In this document: in pieces, positions 40,693-50,235 of the stretch | Position numbering within the stretch: the first letter of the stretch is position 1 | How the letters are laid out: each line of letters starts with the position of its first letter | From: Klebsiella quasivariicola | Lineage (GTDB): Bacteria; Pseudomonadota; Gammaproteobacteria; Enterobacterales; Enterobacteriaceae | DNA: 64,000 bases | Direction: 5' to 3' | Assembly: GCF_002269255.1 (NCBI RefSeq) | Contig: NZ_CP022823.1 | Location: 806,001-870,000, forward strand | Notes under the pieces: model-generated | Told to the model about the DNA's origin: nothing | Database searches by the model: none | Seen by the model: only the letters and a program-made list of their open reading frames with translations | Position numbers and translations under genes: made by a program

Positions 40693-41643
40693 TTACAGAT
40701 ATTGACTCAGCAGTGCCTCAAGACTGTTCTGGTCCACGGCAAACAGGCGAATACCTTCGGCGAGCTTTTCCACTGCCATCGCATCCTGATTATGAGCCCA
40801 GTAGAACTCAGCCTCGGTCATCGCTGTGGGCTTCGCCTGGATTTCACCTTCATACGTCAGCGGCATTGGTACCGCCCCCTGAGTTTGCTGCAACTGCGCC
40901 AGCAACGCCGGGGAAACGGTCAGACGATCGCAGCCGTTAAGCGCCAGCACCTGTTCCGGCGTGCGGAAGCTGGCCCCCATCACCACCGTCCGGTAACCGT
41001 GCATTTTATAAAAGCGATAGATCTTCTGTACCGAATCGACGCCCGGATCGTTATCGACGGTGAACGTGGTGTCAGGGTTGTTTTTCTTGTACCAGTCGTA
41101 GATGCGACCGACAAATGGGGAAATCAGGAAAACACCGGCATCGGCGCAGGCTCTGGCCTGGGCAAAGGAGAACAGTAGCGTCAGGTTGCACTGGATACCC
41201 TCTTTTTCCAGCGTTTCTGCCGCGCGGATCCCTTGCCAGGTGGCGGCCAGTTTAATCAAAACCCGGTCTTTACCAATCCCTTTCTCTTTATACAGCGCAA
41301 TAATTTCCCGCGCTTTAGCAATACTGGCCTGGGTATCAAACGAGAGGCGGGCATCCACTTCAGTTGAAATACGACCCGGAACGCTTTTCAGGATCAGCGC
41401 CCCGATACTCACCGCCAGATAATCGGCAATATCTGCAGGCTGTACCGGTTTTCCATTCTGGCGAGACTTCACCGCCGCGACGGCATCTTTCACCAGTTTC
41501 TGATACTGCGGAAGCTGCGCTGCCTTATAGATAAGCGAAGGGTTGGTAGTCGCATCTTCAGGCTGATAAGCCATAATGCTGTCAATGTCCCCGCTGTCGG
41601 CAACAATGGTTGTCCGCTGCTTTAGTTGTTCAAGCTGATTCAT
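40693..41643 (-). CDS. Transaldolase (TalA/TalB type)
   Basis: 316 residues, full-length class I transaldolase. The N terminus TTIVADSGDIDSIMAYQPEDATTNPSL carries the catalytic Asp; the Schiff-base lysine is in RVLIKLAATWQGIRAAE. Also NLTLLFSFAQARACADAGV and SPFVGRIYDWYKKN. Start ATG 41643 gives MNQLEQLKQRTTIV. Last gene of the minus-strand operon MTP-EIIB-EIIC-GatZ-like-Tal. It is a second copy relative to housekeeping talB, which is expected elsewhere. Confidence 0.95.
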   Translation of the reverse strand: MNQLEQLKQRTTIVADSGDIDSIMAYQPEDATTNPSLIYKAAQLPQYQKLVKDAVAAVKSRQNGKPVQPADIADYLAVSIGALILKSVPGRISTEVDARLSFDTQASIAKAREIIALYKEKGIGKDRVLIKLAATWQGIRAAETLEKEGIQCNLTLLFSFAQARACADAGVFLISPFVGRIYDWYKKNNPDTTFTVDNDPGVDSVQKIYRFYKMHGYRTVVMGASFRTPEQVLALNGCDRLTVSPALLAQLQQTQGAVPMPLTYEGEIQAKPTAMTEAEFYWAHNQDAMAVEKLAEGIRLFAVDQNSLEALLSQYL

Positions 41644-41726
41644 AGCTATGACCTGTTTTTCAATAATAGGGCTGGAAACAACAAGGAGGAGGCAAGGCCC
41701 CTCCTTATTGTTGGCTGGATGGGGGA

Positions 41727-42980
41727 TTATTTTGCCTGCGCGACGCGGGAGGTCAGGCCTGGCATATTGAAGCATTCGGCTTCGTTCTGGATCATATCTT
41801 TAATTTTATTGACCACGTAACGCTCAGGCTCGACGCCAAACGACTTCAGATTGGCAAACATGGTTTGCATCTCTTTGACGACTTCCGGTTTTTCGTAGTT
41901 GTAGTGGCCGCTAAGTTCGAGAATCTCTTTCAACAATTCTGGTTCGTTAAAGATCTGCTCCTCGGACTTGTTTTTGTGCTCATCGGTCATCCATTTTTCC
42001 CATTTGTGGCTCAGTACGCACTCGCGGGTCAGGACGGTTTTTAAATCAGACGCCGACTTGATAAAGCCTTTCGCCGCCAGATCTTTCTCGACTTCCGCCA
42101 GCTTCAGATAAGCGCGGGTTTCAATGGTACCGTAGGCTGGGGCGACGTTCATTGCCGTGATGCCCAGACCCGGATGCTTCAGTAGAATTTCATCCGGCAG
42201 GTAGTCGCCGTTATGCTCTTTCAGACCGACGCCGTGACGGGTGCTGATAGCCGAAAGCTCTGCGGACTGCTTATCGTTAAAATGGCCAACGTTTTTGGTC
42301 AGGCGGGTCAGGGTGCCGGTCTGGCCGACGATAAACAGCGGCTGCGGCAGCGATTCGGCAGCAAGACGTTTATTCAGCTCGATAATAAACCCTTCATAGG
42401 CGCTGACGTCGGTCAGGCCGCCGTTGGTCTCCTCGGTACCGACCTCATAGAAAAACTCTTTCAGGTTATTGGCCTTGCGGTACTCTTCGCAGAAGCGAAT
42501 CAGCTCAACCGTGCGGCTCAGAACCAGTTCGATATCAATAACTTTACCGACGACGTACGGGTCTTTTGTCGGGTCGATATGCAGCAGGTCGAAACCGGCG
42601 TCCATATCAATCTGATAGGAGCGGCGGGCCAGTTCCATCGCTTCGGCTTCCGGAATATGGTCTTTACGCTCTTTATCACGCTGCCACGGACCGCCGTGGT
42701 CACGACAGAGGAAATAATCACCGTCGAAGCCGACTTTTTCCGCCATCGCTTTCAGGTCGGCGGCAAAGCGAAATTGATCCCAGTTATTAACGTAACCTGC
42801 GCCGAACTCATCGGCATCAACCTGGTTACGGCTGGCAATAAACATCAGCGGCAGATCTTTTTCTTTACCCAGTTCAAAACAGGCCTGAATTAATGCCGGA
42901 GACATTGGGCCAATTCCCAGCATTGTTGATTTGCCACCGTTAACAATATAATCGACGTACTGTTTCATTGTGTTTTTCAT
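41727..42980 (-). CDS. GatZ/KbaZ-family protein (tagatose-bisphosphate aldolase 'non-catalytic subunit' type)
   Basis: 417 residues. GatZ/KbaZ-type signatures are MLGIGPMSPALIQACFELG, CRDHGGPWQRD, HIDPTKDP, FYEVGTEETNGG and NVAPAYGTIETRAYLKL. In gat/kba operons this protein stabilises the class II aldolase GatY/KbaY, but no such aldolase is encoded here, so it probably has its own activity; sugar-phosphate 4-epimerase activity has been described in this family. GAGGAG lies 5 bases before ATG 42980. Nine bases after EIIC, before transaldolase. Confidence 0.87.
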   Translation of the reverse strand: MKNTMKQYVDYIVNGGKSTMLGIGPMSPALIQACFELGKEKDLPLMFIASRNQVDADEFGAGYVNNWDQFRFAADLKAMAEKVGFDGDYFLCRDHGGPWQRDKERKDHIPEAEAMELARRSYQIDMDAGFDLLHIDPTKDPYVVGKVIDIELVLSRTVELIRFCEEYRKANNLKEFFYEVGTEETNGGLTDVSAYEGFIIELNKRLAAESLPQPLFIVGQTGTLTRLTKNVGHFNDKQSAELSAISTRHGVGLKEHNGDYLPDEILLKHPGLGITAMNVAPAYGTIETRAYLKLAEVEKDLAAKGFIKSASDLKTVLTRECVLSHKWEKWMTDEHKNKSEEQIFNEPELLKEILELSGHYNYEKPEVVKEMQTMFANLKSFGVEPERYVVNKIKDMIQNEAECFNMPGLTSRVAQAK

Positions 42981-42989
42981 GATAACTCC

Positions 42990-44093
42990 TCAGACTTTAT
43001 TCATATCAGAAGTGATTGTTTTTTTAGCCGACTCTTTTTTTACCGGCTCGCTAATATTGGGGCGCAGAATATGCAAACAGATTGCTGTGACAATAACGCC
43101 GATAATCATATCGATGACGTACCACATTGGTGCTTTATTGACGCCAGCAATGGCAATTAATCCACCATGGGGAACCATAGATTCAACGCCGTGAACCATA
43201 GCCAGACCGGCACCGACGGCGCTACCGATAATAATTGACGGTAGCACGGTCTTCAGGTTTTTAACGGCGAAAGGAATAGCTCCTTCGGTAATGCCAATTA
43301 ATCCCATAAAGGCAGCAGAGGTGCCCATTCGTCTTTCATCTTCAGCCCATTTGCGCTGGGAAATAAAAGTGGAGAGGGCAATGCCCAGCGGCGGAATAGC
43401 GCAGGCAATACGGTAAGCACCGTTCGGACCATAAATACCTTCAGCCATTAATGCGAGTGTAAATGCCGTTGCGGTTTTATTGACCGGCCCGCCCATATCA
43501 AAGGCCGCCATGGCGCCGAGAATAAGGCCTAAAATGACGCCGCTGCTTCCCTGCATATTAGAGAGCATGGAAACAAGCCATTTCATGGCAAAACCGATGG
43601 GGCCAATTAGCACGTACAGATAGAGCATGCCGACAATGACGCTTGAGACGATAGGAATAATCATGATCGGCATAACCGGCATCAGCGCCTTACCGACTTT
43701 CCAGCCTTTTACCCATTTGGCAACGTAGCCGCTGAGGATCCCGAGCAGCATCGCGCCGAGAAAACCGGTTACTACGTGGTCCGCGCCCAGCGGCGTGCTG
43801 GCCATAAAGCCGGTGATTAAACCCGGAGTCAGCCCCGGTTTACCGGCAATAGAATAGGAAATATAGGCCGCCAGCACCGGGATCATCATCCCGAGGCCCG
43901 CGCTGCCGATAGCGCCGAGGTTTAATAAGAATGGGTTGGTCACTACCATGCCTTTGCCCGCGACCGGCTCACCGCCAACCAGGGAGAGCGCCAGACAGAT
44001 GCCGCCGACTACCACCACCGGCATCATATATGACACGCCGGTACTAAACGCTTTGACTAAATCATCCTTAATGGCTTTTGCTTTTTCCGACAT
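42990..44093 (-). CDS. PTS fructose-type EIIC permease (system 1)
   Basis: 367 residues with about nine or ten membrane helices and the EIIC-Fru signatures TGVSYMMPVVVVGGICLAL, PGLTPGLITGF, AAFDMGGPVNKTA and GITEGAIPFAVKN. Translocates and, with EIIB, phosphorylates the sugar. Separate from EIIB, unlike FruA. Encoded between EIIB and the GatZ-like gene. Confidence 0.93.
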   Translation of the reverse strand: MSEKAKAIKDDLVKAFSTGVSYMMPVVVVGGICLALSLVGGEPVAGKGMVVTNPFLLNLGAIGSAGLGMMIPVLAAYISYSIAGKPGLTPGLITGFMASTPLGADHVVTGFLGAMLLGILSGYVAKWVKGWKVGKALMPVMPIMIIPIVSSVIVGMLYLYVLIGPIGFAMKWLVSMLSNMQGSSGVILGLILGAMAAFDMGGPVNKTATAFTLALMAEGIYGPNGAYRIACAIPPLGIALSTFISQRKWAEDERRMGTSAAFMGLIGITEGAIPFAVKNLKTVLPSIIIGSAVGAGLAMVHGVESMVPHGGLIAIAGVNKAPMWYVIDMIIGVIVTAICLHILRPNISEPVKKESAKKTITSDMNKV

Positions 44094-44264
44094 TTTTTAT
44101 CCTCCCGATACCCTGTATTTTTATGGGGTGACCACGGTATACGGGCGTAGTCATCCCCGGGCGCTTTTGCGTCATAATTGAAATACAGCGTTCGCAGAAA
44201 TTTAATTAACGTTATTATTCGCCGGTACCGAATGCCGAAAGTAAATCAGGACCGACGGGGTAGT

Positions 44265-44585
44265 TTATTGCGCCAGTTTCTCAGCCCGGTCAATAATAGC
44301 TTCCGGATCGCGAACCACTTCCGCCGGATTCAGCGAAATAACCAGCCCGGCGTCTTCTTTTTCTTCAAAACGCTCGACGCCTTCTATACCAATAGCAATC
44401 GCCAGAATAACCACGTCCGCTTCGGCAATCTCATCTTCGCTTAATTCATTTTCAATTCCCATGCCGCCCTGAGTTTCGACCTTGACGTCATAACCTCTTT
44501 TTTTGCACTCCTGCTCGATAGCTTCCTGTGCCATATAGGTGTGGGCGACACCGGTAATGCATGCTGCGACTCCGACAATCTTCAT
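44265..44585 (-). CDS. PTS fructose-type EIIB (system 1)
   Basis: 106 residues. The phosphocysteine lies in VAACITGVAHTYMAQEAIE (Cys9). Single EIIB-Fru domain, ending in an acidic helix. It receives phosphate from the C-terminal EIIA of the fusion encoded upstream and passes it to the sugar at EIIC. A 171-base gap to EIIC may hold a stabilising hairpin. Confidence 0.93.
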   Translation of the reverse strand: MKIVGVAACITGVAHTYMAQEAIEQECKKRGYDVKVETQGGMGIENELSEDEIAEADVVILAIAIGIEGVERFEEKEDAGLVISLNPAEVVRDPEAIIDRAEKLAQ

Positions 44586-44645
44586 GAGTGACTCCTGATT
44601 TTTTATTTGGCTGTGGTTTTAAACATTGCTTAATAAATCCTGATT

Positions 44646-47156
44646 TCATACGGCCAAAGTATTGGCCATCAGGTTGTAGAGTACGTTGACGTTTTCGGCC
44701 TGTTTTATTTCATTGCGGAAATCCTCTTTCATTAGCTTTCGGGCAAGCGTGGAGAAATATTTCATATGCTCATTAGGGTCGGCGGATTTACTCACCGTCA
44801 GCATGAATACGGTTTCGACTTCCTGATCGCCCCACATAATGGGCGACGCAAGGGTTGCCATACTGATGGTGGAGTAGTGAATATGGTCTGACTTGGTGTG
44901 CGGAATGGCGAAGCCATAGCCCACGGCGGTGGAGAATGAGTCTTCGCGGGCCCAGATATCATCGGTTAATTGATCCCGATTCTCGGTGCGATGGTGCAGC
45001 CACAGATTGTCGGTCATCTTTTTGATAACTTCGTTTTTATCTCTGGCCTGTAGTCCGCAAAGAATAAACTCCGGGGCGAGGATCGGCATTTTGCTGACCG
45101 CTTTTACGTCCGGTGAACGCAGCGCGGCTTTGACATCAGCGGAACGTTTTAACGCCACAATGTTCTGCGACAGCCCCTGGCATTTGGCATAACTCAGCTC
45201 GCGCAGCGCATGTTTTACACCCGGAATCGAGGTGCCGCTCATGCTGAGTTCGTCAAAGCCCATGCCAACGAATAGCGGCAGAAAATCTTTGCTTGCACCC
45301 AATTCTCCGCAGATACCTATCCACTTGCCCGCGCGGTGGACTTCGTCGGCGGCATACTGCATGGCGCGCAGGAATGCCGGGGAATAGTTGTCGTATACCG
45401 CCTCAACCTGCGTATTTCCACGGTCGGCGGCAAAAAAGTACTGCGTCAGGTCGTTGCTGCCCACGCTGAAGAAATCCGCGTATTCCGCTATTTCACTAAT
45501 CGCGAAGATAACGGAGGGGATCTCCAGCATCACGCCGAGCGAGATGCTGTCGTTGAATGCCAGCCCTTCATCACGCATCGTACTTTTGACCTCTTCGAGG
45601 ACTTCACGGCACCAGATAACTTCATCAACATTGGCGATCATCGGGATCATGATTTTGGCATCGCCAAAAGCCGAGGCGCTGAGGATAGCCTTGAGCTGCA
45701 TGGCGAAAAGGTCGCGATAACGCGGATAAGTTCGCACCGCCCGGAAGCCGAGAAACGGGTTTTCTTCTTCGCCGATGCTCATATAGTCGACAGGCTTATC
45801 ACCGCCAATGTCGAAGGTGCGGAAGATAACCGGCTTCCCTTGTGCAACCTGTATCACCTGGCTGTAGAGCTCAGCCAGTTCGTGGTAGTCCGGTGCGGAT
45901 TCGCGGTCCATGAATGACATTTCGGTACGAAATAGTCCGATGCCTTCAGCGCCGTTACTGAAGGCTGCCTCGGCTTCCGCCAGGCTGGCAATATTGGCGG
46001 CTATCTCAACGCTATGATGATCGCTGGTGGTTGCTGCCTGATAGACGTTAGCCAGCATTTGCTGCTGCATACTCTGCTGAACGGCAATTTCACTCTGATA
46101 ATAGCGCAGAACTTTCTCATCCGGTGCGATAATTAAAATACCCGGATTGCCATCGATAATAATGTCCATGTCTGCATTCAGCTGCAGGGTCGAAAAATCA
46201 ATATCGGTCAGAGTCGGGATACCGAGCGAACGTGCAAGGATAGCGGTGTGCGACGTTTTACCCGTGGCGGATAATACCATCCCGGCAAGAAACTCTTTAT
46301 TGATCCCGAGAAACTGGCTTGGTGTCAGACTGTTGGCCAGAATAATCGATGGTTGCGTTAATTCAAGACTGTTCTGCGGTAATATACCCGGGCCATAGAT
46401 CGCAGAAAGTAATTGTCCGGTAATATCGAGAACATCCAGGGTCCGCTCTTTAATGTATTTGCTTGATGAGCGAGTAAGAATTTCACAGAATTCCATTGCA
46501 GCTTTAATCACCGCATCCCAGGTATTGTCACCACCGGAAATCGCCGAGGAGATATGGCTTTGAAAGGTCGCATCGGTGATAATGGAAAAATGCGCCTGTA
46601 AAATATCGTGTTCAACGCCTTTTTTAATTTCCAGCGCAGCCTGCTTCTCTTGCTTAAGCGCCTCTAAACCCGCCAGAAAAATACGCTGCTGATGCTCCGT
46701 GGAATACTCACCGCCCGGGTTACGCGCCAGCATTTCGTCCAGAGACAGGCTCTGAATACGAACGGGTTTGGCAATGGCAACACCGCCGCTGATGCGTGAA
46801 CCCTGAATAAAACTGAGCTGAGTCTCCCGCAGCGAACGCGGGAGATAGCCCGCAGGCACTGCGGCTTCATCTGCATGGCTAACCTCGAAGGAGGGCAGTT
46901 TTTTAAGCAGCGCACTCAGCTGCTGAGCCGCGTTTGCAGCATCTTTACCGCTGATGGTAATTTCACAGGCGTCGTTGAGTAAGGTATCGGTGGCGACAAT
47001 CGAGAGAGCGCTTTTACCATTACCCTGAATGCCGCTGCGAATATTATTCCAGCACACCTCAGATTGAAAGGTATTACACAATCGTTCGATATGTCCCGCC
47101 GGTCTGGCGTGAATACCATCCTTCAGCTCACATTGATACGTAATTATCTGTGACAT
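44646..47156 (-). CDS. HPr-EI-EIIA(Fru) multiphosphoryl transfer protein (system 1)
   Basis: 836 residues. HPr-like domain (1-85) with the phospho-His in KDGIHARPAGHIE. EI domain (about 110-670) with phospho-His in SATGKTSHTAILARS, PEP-binding GLFRTEM and GSNDLTQYFF, and CGELGASKDFLPL. EIIA-Fru (about 690-836) with phospho-His in GFAIPHTKSDHI. The layout is that of FryA-type fusions and makes this PTS independent of the general PtsH/PtsI. The second ATG (47156) is preferred for its spacing to GGGAG. About two thirds of positions look the same as in the fusion at 53359-55860. Confidence 0.95.
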   Translation of the reverse strand: MSQIITYQCELKDGIHARPAGHIERLCNTFQSEVCWNNIRSGIQGNGKSALSIVATDTLLNDACEITISGKDAANAAQQLSALLKKLPSFEVSHADEAAVPAGYLPRSLRETQLSFIQGSRISGGVAIAKPVRIQSLSLDEMLARNPGGEYSTEHQQRIFLAGLEALKQEKQAALEIKKGVEHDILQAHFSIITDATFQSHISSAISGGDNTWDAVIKAAMEFCEILTRSSSKYIKERTLDVLDITGQLLSAIYGPGILPQNSLELTQPSIILANSLTPSQFLGINKEFLAGMVLSATGKTSHTAILARSLGIPTLTDIDFSTLQLNADMDIIIDGNPGILIIAPDEKVLRYYQSEIAVQQSMQQQMLANVYQAATTSDHHSVEIAANIASLAEAEAAFSNGAEGIGLFRTEMSFMDRESAPDYHELAELYSQVIQVAQGKPVIFRTFDIGGDKPVDYMSIGEEENPFLGFRAVRTYPRYRDLFAMQLKAILSASAFGDAKIMIPMIANVDEVIWCREVLEEVKSTMRDEGLAFNDSISLGVMLEIPSVIFAISEIAEYADFFSVGSNDLTQYFFAADRGNTQVEAVYDNYSPAFLRAMQYAADEVHRAGKWIGICGELGASKDFLPLFVGMGFDELSMSGTSIPGVKHALRELSYAKCQGLSQNIVALKRSADVKAALRSPDVKAVSKMPILAPEFILCGLQARDKNEVIKKMTDNLWLHHRTENRDQLTDDIWAREDSFSTAVGYGFAIPHTKSDHIHYSTISMATLASPIMWGDQEVETVFMLTVSKSADPNEHMKYFSTLARKLMKEDFRNEIKQAENVNVLYNLMANTLAV

Positions 47157-47518
47157 CATTGCTCCCGATAATCTTTTAGCCTTGGCTAATTAATTTTTTC
47201 TGCAGGTTTGAGTGCCTGCCTTTCATGTTTTATATCCTTCATCGTTCTCAGCTAGCTTTGAATAGAAAAAAAGTGACCTTTGCTTGAATAAAAAAGCCTG
47301 ATTATTATTTTGTGATCGAGGTCATGAAATTATATAGAATTACTGTGATGTGTGTATTGCGAGATGATTTAAGTAATTGTGATGGCAGCCGCACTATTAT
47401 TAACGGGTGAGCAGTGGTCACGTAATTGCTATTAAAGTGACTTTCTTTCTATTCAATGGTCATGGGTAATGGAGTACAAAATAATACACACTCTATTTAT
47501 TTCATTGTGGTAATTACG
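47157..47518. promoter_or_regulatory. Divergent promoter region of PTS system 1 and the HAD-tkt operon
   Basis: 362 AT-rich bases without a gene. A CRP-like site TGTGATCGAGGTCATG is at 47311-47326. The motif AAAGTGACCTTTGCTT is at 47270-47285 and AAAGTGACTTTCTT at 47434-47447. The stretch 47264-47325 closely resembles 55940-56001 upstream of PTS system 2. The motif may be the operator of the AraC-type regulator at 51460-52314. Confidence 0.6.
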
Positions 47519-48184
47519 ATGCATTTTCGTGGAATATTACTGGATTTAGACGGGACGCTGGTGAACTCGCTGGATTTCGTTGAGACCTCCTGGCGTTTAT
47601 GGGCCACTACAAAAGAGCTGGATCCGAGGGCGGTATGCCATTATCTCCACGGTAAACCCGCTTTGAGTACGCTGCGCCACTTTATGCCCGATGCCAGCGA
47701 ACAGATCATCATCGACGAATTTCTCGCGCTGGAAGAGTTTGAAGCGAGCAATACTGACGGCATCACTGCGGTTAACGGGGCTGTTGATTTTCTCCGCCAG
47801 CTTGAGCAGTTGCAGGTCCCCTGGGCCATTGTGACTTCCGGGTCGCTGAAGGTTGCCTCAGCACGGATCCGACAAGCCGGTTTCCCCGTTCCGCCGGTGC
47901 TGGTGACCAGCGAAGATATTCATCATGGCAAGCCGCATCCGGAGCCGTTCCTGACGGGTGCAGCCCGACTCGGTCTTTCTCCCGCTAATTGCCTCGCTTT
48001 TGAAGACTCCACTGCCGGTCTGCTTTCTGCCACCCAGGCAGGGTGCGTGGTGGTTGAAGTCCTGACCCGCCAGTCTGTAGTTCACGATATCGATACCTGG
48101 AAAACCATTGATAACTACCTCGACCTACGCGTAACGCGCAAGGGCGAGGCAGATTTTTTACTTAAGATTCAGAGGGAGTTTTAA
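47519..48184 (+). CDS. HAD-superfamily sugar phosphatase
   Basis: 221 residues. Motif I is LLDLDGTLVNS, motif II VTSGS, motif III KPHPEPF and motif IV FEDSTAGLLSA: subfamily IA phosphatase similar to YfbT/YniC-type hexitol/sugar phosphatases. ATG 47519 places the nucleophile Asp at the usual distance from the N terminus; earlier in-frame starts (47456, 47462) add 19-21 residues. SD is weak. The stop TAA abuts the transketolase ATG. It may remove phosphate from a dead-end or excess sugar phosphate of the pathway. Confidence 0.88.
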   Translation: MHFRGILLDLDGTLVNSLDFVETSWRLWATTKELDPRAVCHYLHGKPALSTLRHFMPDASEQIIIDEFLALEEFEASNTDGITAVNGAVDFLRQLEQLQVPWAIVTSGSLKVASARIRQAGFPVPPVLVTSEDIHHGKPHPEPFLTGAARLGLSPANCLAFEDSTAGLLSATQAGCVVVEVLTRQSVVHDIDTWKTIDNYLDLRVTRKGEADFLLKIQREF

Positions 48185-50179
48185 ATGCCATCACGAAAAA
48201 CCCTGGCCAATGCCATCCGTATGCTGAGTGTCGATGCCGTTCAGCGGGCAAATTCCGGTCATCCGGGCGCACCGATGGGAATGGCGGATATTGCCGAAGT
48301 CCTGTGGCGGGATTTTCTCAACCATAACCCGAATAACCCCGCGTGGGCCAACCGCGACCGTTTTGTACTCTCCAACGGTCACGGCTCAATGCTGCTCTAC
48401 AGCCTGCTGCACCTTACCGGCTACGATTTGCCGATTGATGAGCTGAAAAACTTCCGTCAGCTGCATTCGAAAACGCCGGGGCACCCGGAAGTGGGTTACA
48501 CCGCGGGCATCGAAACCACCACCGGGCCGCTGGGGCAGGGGATAGCCAATGCGGTCGGCATGGCTATCGCCGAGAAAACTCTCGCGGCGCAATTTAACCG
48601 CCCGGGCCACGACATTGTCGATCACTTCACATATACCTTTATGGGCGACGGTTGCATGATGGAGGGCATTTCTCATGAAGTTTGCTCCCTGGCCGGGACG
48701 CTGAAGCTCGGTAAGCTGGTGGCGTTCTACGACGATAACGGCATCTCTATCGATGGTCACGTCGAGGGATGGTTCACCGACGACACCGCCAAACGCTTTG
48801 AGGCTTACGGCTGGCATGTGGTACGCGGAGTCGATGGGCATGATCCTGAATCCATCCGTGCCGCGATTGATGTTGCAAAGTCGATTACCACCATGCCGAC
48901 GTTAATTATCTGCAAAACGGTGATTGGTTTTGGCTCTCCGCATAAAGCGGGTACTCATGATGTCCACGGCGCGCCGCTGGGCGAGGCTGAAGTGGCGGCA
49001 ACGCGTGAAGCGCTGGACTGGCCGTATCCACCGTTTGTTATCCCCACTGAGATAGCTTCGCAGTGGGACGCCCGCAAATCAGGGCAGGCTAAGGAGGCTG
49101 CGTGGAACCAGCAGTTTGCCACATACGCGAAAGCGTTCCCCGAGCTGGCAGATGAATTTACCCGTCGGGTGAATGGGCAACTGCCTGCAGATTTTGCCAG
49201 CAAGGCGCAGGCGTTTATTGAAAAATTGCAGGCCAAACCGGCGAAAATCGCCAGCCGTAAAGCCTCGCAGAATGCGATTGAAGCCTTCGGTCCACTGTTG
49301 CCGGAATTCCTCGGCGGCTCTGCGGATCTGGCTCCATCGAACCTGACCTTGTGGTCCGGCTCTAAAGCGATTAACGAAGACAGCGCCGGGAACTACATTC
49401 ACTACGGCGTGCGTGAGTTCGGTATGACTGCTATCGCCAACGGTATTGCGCTGCACGGTGGCTTCCTGCCGTACACCTCGACGTTCCTGATGTTTGTCGA
49501 ATACGCACGCAACGCGGTGCGCATGGCGGCGCTGATGAAGCAGCGTCAGGTGATGGTTTACACCCACGACTCTATTGGCCTGGGCGAAGATGGCCCGACC
49601 CATCAGCCTGTCGAGCAAATTGCCTCACTGCGCATGACGCCGAACCTCAGCACCTGGCGTCCCTGCGATCAGGTGGAGTCGGCGGTGGCGTGGAAATATG
49701 GTGTTGAGCGCCAGGTTGGTCCTACGGCGCTGATTTTTTCCCGGCAAAACCTGACCCAGCAGGAACGGACCTGGCAGCAGGTGCAGGATATCGCGCGCGG
49801 CGGCTATGTACTGAAGAATTGCGAGGGGCAACCGCAGCTGATCCTTATCGCGACCGGCTCGGAGGTGGAGCTGGCGGTAGCCGCATGGCAGCAACTGACG
49901 GCTGAAGGTGTGAAGGCGCGGGTGGTCTCCATGCCGTCCACCGATGTCTTCGACAAGCAGGATGCGGCGTATCGTGAAGTGGTGTTGCCGCAAGCGGTTT
50001 CTGCGCGTATTGCCGTGGAAGCGGGGATCGCGGATTACTGGTTTAAATATGTCGGGCTGAACGGCGCGATTATCGGTATGCAGACCTACGGCGAGTCCGC
50101 CCCGGCGGAACAGCTTTATCAGGAGTTTGGCATTACCGTTGAGGTGGTGTTGCAGCAGGCAAAAGCGCTTCTGGCTTAA
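48185..50179 (+). CDS. Transketolase
   Basis: 664 residues, full length. TPP-binding MGDGCMMEGISHEVCSLAG (GDG...), N-terminal VDAVQRANSGHPGAPMG and C-terminal transketolase motif GEDGPTHQPVEQIA are intact. It transfers two-carbon ketol units in the pentose phosphate pathway. It is a second, operon-borne copy (tktA/tktB expected elsewhere), starting at the base after the HAD stop, with the SD GAGGGAG inside the end of the HAD gene. Pairs functionally with the divergent transaldolase operon. Confidence 0.96.
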   Translation: MPSRKTLANAIRMLSVDAVQRANSGHPGAPMGMADIAEVLWRDFLNHNPNNPAWANRDRFVLSNGHGSMLLYSLLHLTGYDLPIDELKNFRQLHSKTPGHPEVGYTAGIETTTGPLGQGIANAVGMAIAEKTLAAQFNRPGHDIVDHFTYTFMGDGCMMEGISHEVCSLAGTLKLGKLVAFYDDNGISIDGHVEGWFTDDTAKRFEAYGWHVVRGVDGHDPESIRAAIDVAKSITTMPTLIICKTVIGFGSPHKAGTHDVHGAPLGEAEVAATREALDWPYPPFVIPTEIASQWDARKSGQAKEAAWNQQFATYAKAFPELADEFTRRVNGQLPADFASKAQAFIEKLQAKPAKIASRKASQNAIEAFGPLLPEFLGGSADLAPSNLTLWSGSKAINEDSAGNYIHYGVREFGMTAIANGIALHGGFLPYTSTFLMFVEYARNAVRMAALMKQRQVMVYTHDSIGLGEDGPTHQPVEQIASLRMTPNLSTWRPCDQVESAVAWKYGVERQVGPTALIFSRQNLTQQERTWQQVQDIARGGYVLKNCEGQPQLILIATGSEVELAVAAWQQLTAEGVKARVVSMPSTDVFDKQDAAYREVVLPQAVSARIAVEAGIADYWFKYVGLNGAIIGMQTYGESAPAEQLYQEFGITVEVVLQQAKALLA

Positions 50180-50184
50180 CCTTT

Positions 50185-50216
50185 AACGGCCTCTTACATG
50201 CTAAGGGGCCGTTTTT
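50185..50216 (+). terminator. Hairpin with T run after transketolase
   Basis: AACGGCC (50185-50191) pairs with GGCCGTT (50207-50213), followed by TTT. It lies between tkt and the PHP gene, so read-through would be needed for co-transcription unless the latter has its own promoter. Confidence 0.7.
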
Positions 50217-50235
50217 CATTAAGGGGAGAGATAAC

